Both the position numbers and the translations under genes were made by a program. A stretch of DNA of 46,451 nucleotides from JAAAPF01 sp964481035. GTDB taxonomy: Bacteria; Pseudomonadota; Alphaproteobacteria; Geminicoccales; Geminicoccaceae. Below the pieces are notes generated by a model. The model had not been told where the DNA came from, ran no database searches, and worked only from the letters and a program-made list of their open reading frames with translations. Positions within the stretch are counted from its first letter, which is position 1, and every line of letters begins with the position of its first letter. The stretch is from assembly GCA_964481035.1 (NCBI GenBank), contig CAYZSE010000007.1, positions 1 to 46,451 on the forward strand, written 5' to 3'. Positions 8,360 to 16,538 of the stretch are shown piece after piece.

Positions 8360-9364
8360 TCAGACCTCGTCGTAGACGATTTCGAGGGACGGCTTCGCGA
8401 GATCCTCGGTGCCGCACATGTCGGCGAGGGTCGCCGGGTCGAGCACCACGTCGCGGCCAGTCGCCTCGGCCTTGAAGAGGTTCAGCAGCCCGTCCTGGTT
8501 CAACGGCCTGGGCAGTACCGGCGGTGCGCTCGCGACCTGCTCGCCCAGCGCCTCGAACACGGGCGCCCAGCGCCCGCCCGGCCGGCCGATGATCTCGTAG
8601 TTCGCGCTCTTGCGGCGGATGTCATCGTCGGCGGGGATCGCGGCGAGGACGGGGATGCCCACCGCGTCGGCGAAAGCCTGCGCCTCGCCGGTGCCGTCGT
8701 CCTTGTTCACGACCAGCCCGGCGACGCCGACATTGCCGCCGAGCCGGCGGAAGTACTCGACCGCCGAGCAGACGTTGTTGGCGACATAGAGGGACTGCAG
8801 GTCGTTGGAGCCGACGACGATGACCTTCTGGCACATGTCGCGGGCGATCGGCAGCCCGAAGCCGCCGCAGACGACGTCGCCCAGGAAGTCCAAGAGGACG
8901 TAGTCGAAGTCCCAGCGGTGGAAGCCCAGCTTCTCCAGGAGCTCGAAGCCGTGGATGATGCCGCGCCCGCCGCAGCCGCGGCCGACCTCGGGGCCGCCGA
9001 GCTCCATGGCGAAGACGCCGTCGCGCTTGAAGCAGACGTCGCCGATGGCGACCTCCTCGCCCGCGAGCTTCTTCTCCGAGGAGGTCTCGATGATCGTCGG
9101 GCAGCTCCGGCCGCCGAACAAGAGCGAGGTCGTGTCACTCTTCGGATCGCAGCCGATCAGCAGCACGCGCTTGCCCTGCTGGGCCATCATGTAGCTGAGA
9201 TTGGCGAGCGTGAAGCTCTTGCCGATCCCGCCTTTGCCGTAGATCGCGATGACCTCGGTCTCGCGGGTGGCCGGCGCCATCTGGCCGGCGTCCTCGGCCG
9301 CGGCCTCGGGGCGGCGCGCTCGGACGGGCGAGCGCTCGACGGTCGTGGCGGCGGGAGACGTCAT
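8360..9364 (-). CDS. bchX: Chlorophyllide a reductase iron protein BchX
   Basis: BchX is the ATP-dependent reductase component, a NifH/BchL-like dimer that passes electrons to BchYZ. The 334-residue product has a P-loop (IYGKGGIGKSFT) and the two cysteines expected to bridge the [4Fe-4S] cluster (GRGCGGRG and DVVCGGFG). A variable Ala/Pro-rich stretch of about 35 residues precedes the P-loop. The open frame runs on far upstream in phase across bchC, but the ATG at 9362-9364 (MTSPAATTVER) overlaps the bchC stop as ATGA and gives the normal size. Confidence 0.97.
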   Translation of the reverse strand: MTSPAATTVERSPVRARRPEAAAEDAGQMAPATRETEVIAIYGKGGIGKSFTLANLSYMMAQQGKRVLLIGCDPKSDTTSLLFGGRSCPTIIETSSEKKLAGEEVAIGDVCFKRDGVFAMELGGPEVGRGCGGRGIIHGFELLEKLGFHRWDFDYVLLDFLGDVVCGGFGLPIARDMCQKVIVVGSNDLQSLYVANNVCSAVEYFRRLGGNVGVAGLVVNKDDGTGEAQAFADAVGIPVLAAIPADDDIRRKSANYEIIGRPGGRWAPVFEALGEQVASAPPVLPRPLNQDGLLNLFKAEATGRDVVLDPATLADMCGTEDLAKPSLEIVYDEV

Positions 9365-10290
9365 GAGCAGGCTCTCCAGTCGAGGACCATCTTCAGACAG
9401 TCGGGTGAGGTGAACGCCGTCCGGTAGGCCAGGGCGGCCGCCGTGGCGGGTGCCTGGTGGGTGATCAGGCCGTCGAGCGCGAGCCTGCCGGCGCCGATCA
9501 ACTGCTGGACGGCGGCGAGATCGGCCTCGCGCCATTCGGCGGCGACGCGCAGCCGCGCCTCCCTCATGAAGGCCGCAGGGAAGGTGAAGCTCAGCGGTTC
9601 GGCATAGAAGCCGGCGAGAACCACCTCGCCGCCGTGCGCGAGCCGGCCGATCAGCGTGTCGAGCAGCCCGCTGTCGCCGCTGACATCGCAGATGGTCGCA
9701 TAGTCGTGCCGCGGGTCGTCCGCGGGATCGACGACGACGTAGCCAGCGGCACCGCTGCGCCGCTCGGCCTGGGTCTCCCAGACGACCGGCGCGCCGCCGA
9801 GCGCCGCCGCGACCCGGGCCACCAGGCGGCCGAGCACGCCGTGCCCGACCACGAGATCGGGCAGGGCCTCGGCCACTGCGTGGTGCGCGGTCGCGGCCAG
9901 CGCCAGGAGCGTCGCTTCGGCCTCGAGGGTGTCGGGCACCGCCTGCACGCGCTCGCCGGCCACGACGAGGGTCGAGGCGGCGCCGCCGAAAAGCCCGCGC
10001 ACGTCGCCGAAGCAGCGGGCGCCGGGGACAAAGACGCGAGCCCCGATCGCGTGCCCCGAGGCGGGGCCGGCTTCGACGACGCGGCCGACGGTCTCGTAGC
10101 CGGGCACCAGGGGGTAGCCCATGCCGGGGAAGGCCGGCATCCGCCCGGACCAGAGCAGCCGCTCGGTGCCCGTGCTGATGCCGCTCCACTCGACGTCGAC
10201 GACGACATCGCCGGCGCCGGCCGGACTCAGCTCGAGACGGCGGAGCGTCAGCTCCTCGGGCCTTTCGATGACGACGGCGGTGGTCTGCAC
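9361..10290 (-). CDS. bchC: 3-hydroxyethyl bacteriochlorophyllide a dehydrogenase BchC
   Basis: BchC oxidises the 3-hydroxyethyl group of the bacteriochlorophyllide intermediate to acetyl. It belongs to the zinc-type/MDR alcohol dehydrogenase superfamily. Visible features are WSGISTGTERLLWSG near residue 35, PGYETVGRV, and a Rossmann stretch around GHGVLGRLVARVAAALGG. I place the start at GTG 10288-10290 because a GGGAGG ribosome-binding site is 5-6 bases upstream. The TTG at 10294-10296 is open in the same frame but sits directly against that site. First gene of the bchCXYZ unit; two PpsR-type boxes lie upstream of it. Confidence 0.95.
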   Translation of the reverse strand: MQTTAVVIERPEELTLRRLELSPAGAGDVVVDVEWSGISTGTERLLWSGRMPAFPGMGYPLVPGYETVGRVVEAGPASGHAIGARVFVPGARCFGDVRGLFGGAASTLVVAGERVQAVPDTLEAEATLLALAATAHHAVAEALPDLVVGHGVLGRLVARVAAALGGAPVVWETQAERRSGAAGYVVVDPADDPRHDYATICDVSGDSGLLDTLIGRLAHGGEVVLAGFYAEPLSFTFPAAFMREARLRVAAEWREADLAAVQQLIGAGRLALDGLITHQAPATAAALAYRTAFTSPDCLKMVLDWRACS

Positions 10291-10343
10291 CGGCAACCTC
10301 CCAGCTCGGCCCGGATCGCTCGAAAGCGCGGCCTTCAGCTGTC

Positions 10344-10387
10344 TGTCACCCTAACTTGACGCCTAAGACTGTCAAGATTGACTTACA
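10344..10387 (-). promoter_or_regulatory. Tandem PpsR/CrtJ-type operator in the bchC promoter
   Basis: One perfect box TGT-N12-ACA lies at 10370-10387 (TGTCAAGATTGACTTACA). A second, TGT-N12-ACG, lies at 10344-10361. Eight bases separate them, the spacing known from the Rhodobacter bchC promoter, where PpsR/CrtJ binds cooperatively and represses in oxygen or light. Within the upstream box the minus strand reads TTGACA, a good -35 element, so binding would occlude RNA polymerase. The distal box overlaps the crtF stop codon. The boxes are seen directly; the regulator is inferred. Confidence 0.75.
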
Positions 10388-11564
10388 GCCGGCCGACGTC
10401 GCCTTTGGGAGCGTGCGCGACGATGACGCGGGTCAAAAGAGGGGTGCGCGTGGCGACGAGCCGCGGCGCGGCGAAGCCTTCTTCGCGCAGAAGATCGGCG
10501 AGCTCCGCCGGCGTCCGCGGCCGGCCCGAGCCCATCGCCAGCAAGTAGAACTCGAAATAGGCGCCGCCGATCGGCTCCGCGCCGGGGGTGTTGGACATCG
10601 GCTCGGCGAGCACCAAGGTGCCGCCCGGGACGAGCGCGCGCCGGGCGTTCGCCAGCAGCGTGCGGACGTCGTCGTCGTCGTGGTCGTGGACGACGCGGAC
10701 CAACGAGACGACGTCGGCGCCGGTGGGCAAGGGGTCGCGGAAGAAGTCGCCGCCGTGGGTCGAGGCGGCGAGACCGGCTTCGGCGAACCGCGCCTCGGCG
10801 CGCGCAGCCACGGCCGGAAGGTCGAACAGCATCAGCTCGAGGCGCGGGGCCGCGCGGTGGACGGCGCGCAGGAACGTGCCGTCGCCGCCGCCGATGTCGA
10901 GGAGGCGACGGTGGCGCTTGAAGGGATAGGCGGCGATGACGTCGTCGGCGATGAAGGCCTGGGACGCCGCCATCAGGCGGCTGTAGCCGGCGGTGTCGTC
11001 ACCGCCGAGGCGGTCGGCGGCGTCGCCCGCGGCGTAGCCCCAATAGTCCTGCAGTCGCTTGGTCTCGACCTCGCCGCGCAGCAGCGCCACCGGATCGGCG
11101 AGGTCGGCGTAGAGCATCGCATGGTGCTCGACCATGGCCTTGATGCCGTCGTTCGACACCATGGCGGCGCCGAGCGGCCCGAGCCCGAAGCGGCCGCCGC
11201 GGCGGCGCTCGACCAGCTGCAGGGCCGTCGCCGCCGCGAGCAGCCGGCGCATGCCGTCTTCGGGCATGTCGAGCGCGGCCGAAAGCTCGCCCGCCGTCGC
11301 CGGCGCTGCGGCCAGCCGCTCGAAGAGCTTGAGGCGGACGCAGGCGTAGAGCGCCTGCGAATAGACGAAGCCGGCGCAGAGATCGAACAGCGCGCGCACC
11401 CGGCGCCGCGCGATCGGTCGGGTGAGCGGAAACGCCACGGCCCAACGCTGGAAGGATGCCGAGGCGAGCAGCCGGTCACGCCAGCCGCGCCAGCGGTCCC
11501 CGAAGGTCGCCGCGCGCCGCGGCGCCAAGGCGGCGGGCTCGTCCGCCACGGCCACAGCGGCCAC
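10383..11564 (-). CDS. crtF: Demethylspheroidene O-methyltransferase CrtF
   Basis: CrtF uses SAM to methylate the 1-hydroxyl of hydroxylated carotenoids in the spheroidene/spirilloxanthin branch. The 393-residue protein has an N-terminal winged-helix dimerisation region and a class-I methyltransferase core with the SAM motif LLDIGGGDGTFL near residue 240. The motif VVHDHDDDDV corresponds to the catalytic His region of the COMT-like family. The start is GTG 11562-11564; other GTG codons follow closely, so the exact start is uncertain. It begins 3 bases after crtE. Confidence 0.93.
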   Translation of the reverse strand: MAAVAVADEPAALAPRRAATFGDRWRGWRDRLLASASFQRWAVAFPLTRPIARRRVRALFDLCAGFVYSQALYACVRLKLFERLAAAPATAGELSAALDMPEDGMRRLLAAATALQLVERRRGGRFGLGPLGAAMVSNDGIKAMVEHHAMLYADLADPVALLRGEVETKRLQDYWGYAAGDAADRLGGDDTAGYSRLMAASQAFIADDVIAAYPFKRHRRLLDIGGGDGTFLRAVHRAAPRLELMLFDLPAVAARAEARFAEAGLAASTHGGDFFRDPLPTGADVVSLVRVVHDHDDDDVRTLLANARRALVPGGTLVLAEPMSNTPGAEPIGGAYFEFYLLAMGSGRPRTPAELADLLREEGFAAPRLVATRTPLLTRVIVAHAPKGDVGRL

Positions 11565-11567
11565 CGC

Positions 11568-12437
11568 TCAGGCGGCCTGGGCCTTGAGGCGCTTGGGCAC
11601 GAGCCGCTCGGCCTCGAGGCGCACCAGCGCCTTGAGGTCGTGGGCGCGCGGGCTCTCGGGAATGGAGGCGGCCGCCGTCTCGACGAGCCCGCGCAGCCGC
11701 GCGAGCGCGCCGTCGATGCCGAGCTCCACCACCGCGCTCGGCCGGCCGAGCAGGACGTCCTGCCCGATCGGCTTGCCGAGCTCGAGGGCATCGGCCGCCA
11801 CGTCCTTGAGGTCGTCGGCGACCTGATAGGCCTCGCCGAGCCGATCCCCGAGGGCCCGCCACGGCTTGGGCTCGGCACCCGAAGCGGCCGCACCGGCCAT
11901 GCAGGCGGCGATGAACAGGGCACCCGTCTTCTCGCGCTGGTACTCGACCAGTGCCGCCTCCGGCTCGCTCTCCCAGGCCTGGCCGGCGACGATGCCGCGC
12001 GGCACGCCGACGGCGGCGCCGACGATCTCGACGAGGCGGGCGAGGCGCTCGGGCGCGGCGGCGGCGCCCTGGGCGAGCGTCTGGAAGGCCAGCACGATCA
12101 GCGCGTCGCCGGCCAGCACCGCCAGCGGCTCGCCGAAGGCGCGGTGCACCGACGCCCGCCCGCGCCGGGTATCGGCGTCGTCGAAGCAGGGCAGGTCGTC
12201 GTGGACGAGCGAGGCGCAATGCAAGAGCTCGATGCTCGCCGCCGCGGCGTCGGCCACCTCGGGCCGGTCGTCGCCGCAGGCGTGCGCGACGGCGAGGCAC
12301 AGGCGCGGACGGACGCGCGCGCCACCCGGGAAGACGGCATGGTGCATCGCCTCGGCGAGCCGCGGCGGGCAGCCCGGCACGTCGGCGCGATGCACCGCGG
12401 CGAGCAGCGCGTTCTCGATCCGGTCTTGAGCAACCAT
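11568..12437 (-). CDS. crtE: Geranylgeranyl diphosphate synthase CrtE
   Basis: CrtE condenses isopentenyl-PP with farnesyl-PP to give the C20 precursor of carotenoids and of the bacteriochlorophyll tail. The 289-residue isoprenyl synthase has the first Asp-rich motif (DDLPCFDDAD), followed by RRGRASVH, and the second Asp-rich motif (DDLKD) near residue 210. A GGGAGG site precedes the ATG. It heads the crtEF-bchCXYZ-puf array and is divergent from crtC, with which it shares the regulatory region. Confidence 0.96.
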   Translation of the reverse strand: MVAQDRIENALLAAVHRADVPGCPPRLAEAMHHAVFPGGARVRPRLCLAVAHACGDDRPEVADAAAASIELLHCASLVHDDLPCFDDADTRRGRASVHRAFGEPLAVLAGDALIVLAFQTLAQGAAAAPERLARLVEIVGAAVGVPRGIVAGQAWESEPEAALVEYQREKTGALFIAACMAGAAASGAEPKPWRALGDRLGEAYQVADDLKDVAADALELGKPIGQDVLLGRPSAVVELGIDGALARLRGLVETAAASIPESPRAHDLKALVRLEAERLVPKRLKAQAA

Positions 12438-12475
12438 CGCAGCCTCCCGAGCGTCACGCGTCCATGAACACCGGG

Positions 12476-12519
12476 TGTCACGTCAACCTGTCACCCGTCA
12501 GTGTCAGGCTATATGGACA
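12476..12519. promoter_or_regulatory. PpsR/CrtJ-type operator between crtE and crtC
   Basis: A full TGT-N12-ACA box occupies 12502-12519 (TGTCAGGCTATATGGACA). Two extra TGTCA half-sites lie to its left at 12476 and 12489, so TGTCA recurs three times with an exact 13-base period. The site is about 65 bases upstream of crtE and 130 upstream of crtC, suited to regulate both divergent genes. Binding by a PpsR/CrtJ homologue is inferred from the consensus. Confidence 0.6.
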
Positions 12520-12649
12520 ATAGGGCGTGGCGGCAATGAGCAATTTTGCGCCCACGCCGCGACCGGTCCGCCTATCGGCCCATTGCCAAGGGGTCTCGCG
12601 CGGCGCATGCCCGCGACCGGGGGAACCAGCGAAGCAGCGGGACAGGTCC

Positions 12650-13630
12650 ATGAATTCAGCGCACCCCGCGCCCGAGCACGCACCCGGCGCCGACGGCGTG
12701 GTCCCCGACGACTTGCGCTTCGATCTCTCGCCGCGGCCGCAGGGATATCTCTGGTGGTACGTCGACGGCATCAGCGACGATGGTGCCCACGGCATCACGC
12801 TGATCGCCATGCTCGGCAGCGTCTTCTCGCCCTATTACGCCTGGGCGGGTCGCGGGGATCCGCTCGATCACGTGGCGCTCAACGTTGCGGTCTACGGCGG
12901 CGCGGGCAAGCGCTGGGCGGTCACCGAGCGGCGCGGCACGAGCCTGGCCCAAGGTCGCCACGACCTCGCCATCGGGCCGAGCTCGCTGCGCTGGGACGGC
13001 ACCACGCTGATCGTCGACATCAAGGAGAAGGGCGCGCCGCTGCCGCTGCCGCTCGAAGGCCAGGTCCGCCTCACGCCCGAAGCCCTGACCTCGCATCGCG
13101 TCGTCCTCGACGCCCACGGCCGCCACCGCTGGTGGCCGATCGCCCCTTGCGCGCGGATCGAGGTCGAGATGAAGAAGCCCGCGCGCCGCTGGCGCGGCGT
13201 CGGCTATCTCGACATGAACCACGGCGACGCGCCGCTCGAGGCGGACTTCAAGGGCTGGCACTGGTCGCGGCTGCACCTCGGCCATGACAGCATGATCTAC
13301 TACGACAGCACGTACCGCGACGGCACCGGCAAGCTGCTGGCGCTCGCCTGCCATCCCGACGGCCGCGTCGAGCCGGCCGAGGCGCCGCCGCCGGTGGCGC
13401 TGCCGACCACCGGCTGGCGCATTCCCAGGGTCACCCGCGACGACGTGCCTGACCGCGCCCGGGTGCTCCACACCTTCGAGGACACGCCCTTCTACGCGCG
13501 CTCGCTGGTGGCCTCGGGCTTCCGCGACCGCCCGGGCCTCGCCATGCACGAGAGCCTCGACCTCGAGCGCTTCGCGAACCCTTGGGTCAAGATGCTCCTG
13601 CCGTTCCGCATGCCCCGCGCCCGCCGCTGA
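12650..13630 (+). CDS. crtC: Carotenoid 1,2-hydratase CrtC
   Basis: CrtC adds water across the terminal 1,2 double bond of neurosporene or lycopene derivatives, giving the hydroxyl that CrtF methylates. The 326-residue product has typical blocks: GYLWWYVDGISDDGAHGITLIAM near the N-terminus, GSVFSPYYAWAGRGDP, and GYLDMNHGDAPLE. The frame stays open 41 codons further upstream. I chose ATG 12650 because GGGACAGG precedes it and because the extra residues would overlap the regulatory region. It ends 2 bases from the convergent HMG-CoA lyase gene. Confidence 0.94.
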   Translation: MNSAHPAPEHAPGADGVVPDDLRFDLSPRPQGYLWWYVDGISDDGAHGITLIAMLGSVFSPYYAWAGRGDPLDHVALNVAVYGGAGKRWAVTERRGTSLAQGRHDLAIGPSSLRWDGTTLIVDIKEKGAPLPLPLEGQVRLTPEALTSHRVVLDAHGRHRWWPIAPCARIEVEMKKPARRWRGVGYLDMNHGDAPLEADFKGWHWSRLHLGHDSMIYYDSTYRDGTGKLLALACHPDGRVEPAEAPPPVALPTTGWRIPRVTRDDVPDRARVLHTFEDTPFYARSLVASGFRDRPGLAMHESLDLERFANPWVKMLLPFRMPRARR

Positions 13631-13632
13631 GG

Positions 13633-14538
13633 TCATGCTTCGAGGCCCGCGGCGAGGGCGCGGGCGACGCGGCCGGCGGGGGGGCGGCCCAGCACCGCGG
13701 TGATGCCGCGCCCGGCGGCGGCGAGGGCGTCGAGGTCGATACCCGTGCGCACGCCGAGCCCGTCGAGCAGGTGGACGAGGTCCTCGGTCGCGAGGTTGCC
13801 CGCGGCGCCGGGCGCGAAAGGGCAGCCGCCGAGGCCCGTCACCGCCGCGTCGAGAACCGTGACGTCGGCCTCGAGCGCGGCCAGCGCGTTCACCAGCGCC
13901 TGGCCGTAGGTGTCGTGGCCGTGCCAGGCGAGCCGGCGCCGCGGTACCGCCGTGGCCGTGGCGTCGATCACCGCGCGGACACGGTTGGGCGTCGCCTTGC
14001 CGATGGTGTCGCACAAGGCGAGCTCGTCGCCGCCCGCGGCCATCAGCGCCGCCCCGAGCTCGGCCACCGGCTTGGGTGCCACCGGGCCTTCGTAGGGGCA
14101 GTCGGTGGCGCACGAGATGTCGACGCGGACCGATCGACCGTGACGCTTGGCCTCCCGGATCACGTCGGTGAGCCGGGCCTTGGCCTCGGCGATCGAGCAG
14201 TTGGTGTTCTTCTTCGAGAAGGTCTCGGTCGCGGCGGCGAAGACGACGACCTCGGGCACGCCTGCAGCGAGTGCCGCCTCCAGCCCCTCGAGGTTGGGGA
14301 CGAGCACGCTCGCTCGGGCGCGCAGCTGGCCGAGGCCGGCCGTGAGCGCGCCCGTGTCGGCCATCTGCGGCACCCATCGGGGCGAGACGAAGGAGCCGAC
14401 CTCGATCCGCGGGCAGCCCGCCGCGTCCAGTCCCTGGACGAGCGCCCGCTTGGCGGCGAGCGGCACGGTCGCCGGCTCGTTCTGCAAGCCGTCGCGGGGT
14501 CCGACCTCGACGATCGTCACCTCGGCCGCGAGCTTCAA
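13633..14538 (-). CDS. liuE: Hydroxymethylglutaryl-CoA lyase
   Basis: This enzyme cleaves HMG-CoA to acetyl-CoA and acetoacetate, the last step of leucine breakdown. It has 301 residues in a TIM-barrel HMGL-like fold. Signatures are VEVGPRDGLQNE at the N-terminus, the HGHDTYG metal-binding strand and the catalytic Cys loop GLGGCPFAPGAAGNLATED. The start is TTG 14536-14538: a GAGGAGA ribosome-binding site is correctly spaced and the codon overlaps the upstream stop as TTGA. Last gene of the liu operon. Also called mvaB. Confidence 0.94.
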   Translation of the reverse strand: MKLAAEVTIVEVGPRDGLQNEPATVPLAAKRALVQGLDAAGCPRIEVGSFVSPRWVPQMADTGALTAGLGQLRARASVLVPNLEGLEAALAAGVPEVVVFAAATETFSKKNTNCSIAEAKARLTDVIREAKRHGRSVRVDISCATDCPYEGPVAPKPVAELGAALMAAGGDELALCDTIGKATPNRVRAVIDATATAVPRRRLAWHGHDTYGQALVNALAALEADVTVLDAAVTGLGGCPFAPGAAGNLATEDLVHLLDGLGVRTGIDLDALAAAGRGITAVLGRPPAGRVARALAAGLEA

Positions 14539-16538
14539 GGGGCGGTCTCCTCGCGGTCGGCGTCGACGACGACCAGCACCGCACCCGCCGCCACCTGCTC
14601 GCCGACCGCGACCGGCAGATCGGCGATCAGGCCGTCGAGATCGGCGAGCACCCGGTGCTCCATCTTCATGGCCTCGAGCTTGAGCAGCAGGGCGCCGCGC
14701 GCGACGCGCTCGCCCACGGTCACCGCGACCTCGATGACGCGGCCCGGCATGGGCGCGCGCAGGGCGCCGTCGGCGGTCGTCTCGTCGACGCCCGAGGCGA
14801 CGGCCGCGACCCGGCGCAGGCGGGTGTCGCCGGTGGCCAAGCCGATCCAGCGCAGATCGCCGTCGCGGGTCACCTGGCCCTCCAGGTGCCGCCCGTCACA
14901 CTCGACGCTGAACGTCCGCCCGTCGAAGGCCACCACCCGCAGCCGCTCGCGGCGCCCCTCCCAGGCCAGCCGCCAGCTTGTCCCGTCGCGGGTGACCTCG
15001 ACCTCGACGACGCCGCTGCCGTCGTCGAGGCGGACCGTCTGCGGCGCCGGCGCGCCGAGCCGGAAGCCGTCGGTTGCCTGCCACGGCGAGTGCGGGTCGC
15101 CGGCTTGCGCGGCGAGCGTCGCGGCCCGCTCCGCCCGCTCGGCCAGACGATCGGCGACGGCGAGGCGGATCGCGTCGTCGCGCGGGCGCGCGTCCGGCGC
15201 CGGCGAGGCTCGCTCCAGCCAGGTCGTGTCGACCTCGTTGGCGTGCACCGCGGGGTCGGCCACGAGCCGGCGGAGGTAGTCGCGGTTGGTCACGACGCCC
15301 GCGATCCGGGTGGCCGCCAGCGCCCGGCCGAGCCGGGCCAGGGCCGTGCGCCGGTCCGGCCCCCAGGCGACGAGCTTGGCGAGCATCGGGTCGTAGTCGA
15401 GGCCCACCAGGTCGCCCTCGACGATGCCGGTCTCTAGTCGCAGATGCTCGGCCGCCGGGGGCCAGCGGACGGCCAGCAGTGACCCTGTCGCCGGCAGGAA
15501 GCCGGCCTCGGCATCCTCGGCGTAGAGCCGGGCCTCGACCGCGTGGCCGTCGAGCCGCAGGGCCGATTGCGTGAGATCCAGTCGCTCGCCGGCGGCGATC
15601 TTGAGCTGCCAGGCGACGAGGTCGACCCCGGTGACCATCTCGGTCACCGGATGCTCCACCTGCAGCCGGGTGTTCATCTCGATGAACCACGGTCGGCCGT
15701 CGGCCCAGAGGAACTCGATCGTCCCGGCGTTCACATAGTCGACCGCCGCCGCGGCGCGCAGCGCCAAAGCGCCGAGTTCGGCCCTTTTTTCGGGCGCGAG
15801 GGTGGGCGAGGGCGCCTCCTCCAAGACCTTTTGATGGCGGCGCTGCAGCGTGCATTCGCGCTCGAAGACGAACAGCGCCTGGCCGTGCGCGTCGGCGAGG
15901 ATCTGCGCCTCGATGTGCCGCGCTCGCTCGAGATAGCGCTCCAGCAGGACCCGATCGTCGCCGAAGGCCCTGAGCGCCTCGCCCCGCGCGGCCGCGACCG
16001 CCCACTCGAGCTCGCCCGGCTCGCGGACCACCCGCATGCCCTTGCCGCCGCCGCCGGCCACGGCCTTGACCAGCAGGGGAAAGCCGATGCGGGTGGCCTC
16101 GTCCGCCAGGCGCGCCGGCGCGAGGTCGTCGCCGCGGTAGCCGGGCACGCACGGCACGCCGGCCTCTTCCATCAGGCGCTTGGCCTCGTCCTTCGCGCCC
16201 ATGGCCCGGATCACGCGCGCCGGCGGCCCGACGAAGACGACGCCCGCCGCATGGCAGGCCTCCGCGAAGACGGCATTCTCGGCGAGGAAGCCGTAGCCCG
16301 GGTGGATCGCCTCGGCGCCGGTCTCGCGCGCCGCCGCCAGCACGCGCTCGATGTGGAGATAGCTCTCCGCCGCCGGCGCCGGGCCCAGATGCACCGCGCG
16401 GTCGGCGAGCCGGACATGGCGCGCGGTCGCGTCCGCATCGGAGTAGACGGCGATGCTCTCGACGCCGAGCCGCCGGCAGGAGGCGATGACGCGGCAGGCG
16501 ATCTCGCCGCGATTGGCGATGAGGACGCGCTCGAACAT
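14535..16538 (-). CDS. liuD: 3-methylcrotonyl-CoA carboxylase, biotin-containing alpha subunit
   Basis: The alpha subunit carboxylates its biotin with bicarbonate and ATP for transfer to 3-methylcrotonyl-CoA. The 667-residue product has the biotin carboxylase N-domain (LIANRGEIACRV), an ATP-grasp domain with GGGGKGM, FIEMNTRLQVEHPVTEM in the active site, and a C-terminal biotinyl domain with EAMKMEH (Lys625). The spacer between carboxylase and biotinyl domains fits acyl-CoA carboxylase alpha chains. MCC, rather than propionyl-CoA carboxylase, is inferred from the neighbouring liuB, liuC and liuE. The much longer open frame upstream is fortuitous. Confidence 0.94.
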   Translation of the reverse strand: MFERVLIANRGEIACRVIASCRRLGVESIAVYSDADATARHVRLADRAVHLGPAPAAESYLHIERVLAAARETGAEAIHPGYGFLAENAVFAEACHAAGVVFVGPPARVIRAMGAKDEAKRLMEEAGVPCVPGYRGDDLAPARLADEATRIGFPLLVKAVAGGGGKGMRVVREPGELEWAVAAARGEALRAFGDDRVLLERYLERARHIEAQILADAHGQALFVFERECTLQRRHQKVLEEAPSPTLAPEKRAELGALALRAAAAVDYVNAGTIEFLWADGRPWFIEMNTRLQVEHPVTEMVTGVDLVAWQLKIAAGERLDLTQSALRLDGHAVEARLYAEDAEAGFLPATGSLLAVRWPPAAEHLRLETGIVEGDLVGLDYDPMLAKLVAWGPDRRTALARLGRALAATRIAGVVTNRDYLRRLVADPAVHANEVDTTWLERASPAPDARPRDDAIRLAVADRLAERAERAATLAAQAGDPHSPWQATDGFRLGAPAPQTVRLDDGSGVVEVEVTRDGTSWRLAWEGRRERLRVVAFDGRTFSVECDGRHLEGQVTRDGDLRWIGLATGDTRLRRVAAVASGVDETTADGALRAPMPGRVIEVAVTVGERVARGALLLKLEAMKMEHRVLADLDGLIADLPVAVGEQVAAGAVLVVVDADREETAP

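Noticed and set aside
6977..9427. Plus-strand open frame of 816 codons
   Set aside because: It lies antisense to bchY and bchX, is rich in Arg/Gly/Ala/Asp/His without any domain, and is explained by GC-rich third positions of the real genes.
10356..12467. Plus-strand open frame of 703 codons
   Set aside because: Antisense to crtF and crtE; no recognisable domain.
12527..12649. N-terminal extension of CrtC
   Set aside because: The extra 41 residues are Pro/Arg-rich, have no family similarity, and overlap the regulatory region; ATG 12650 has a good ribosome-binding site.
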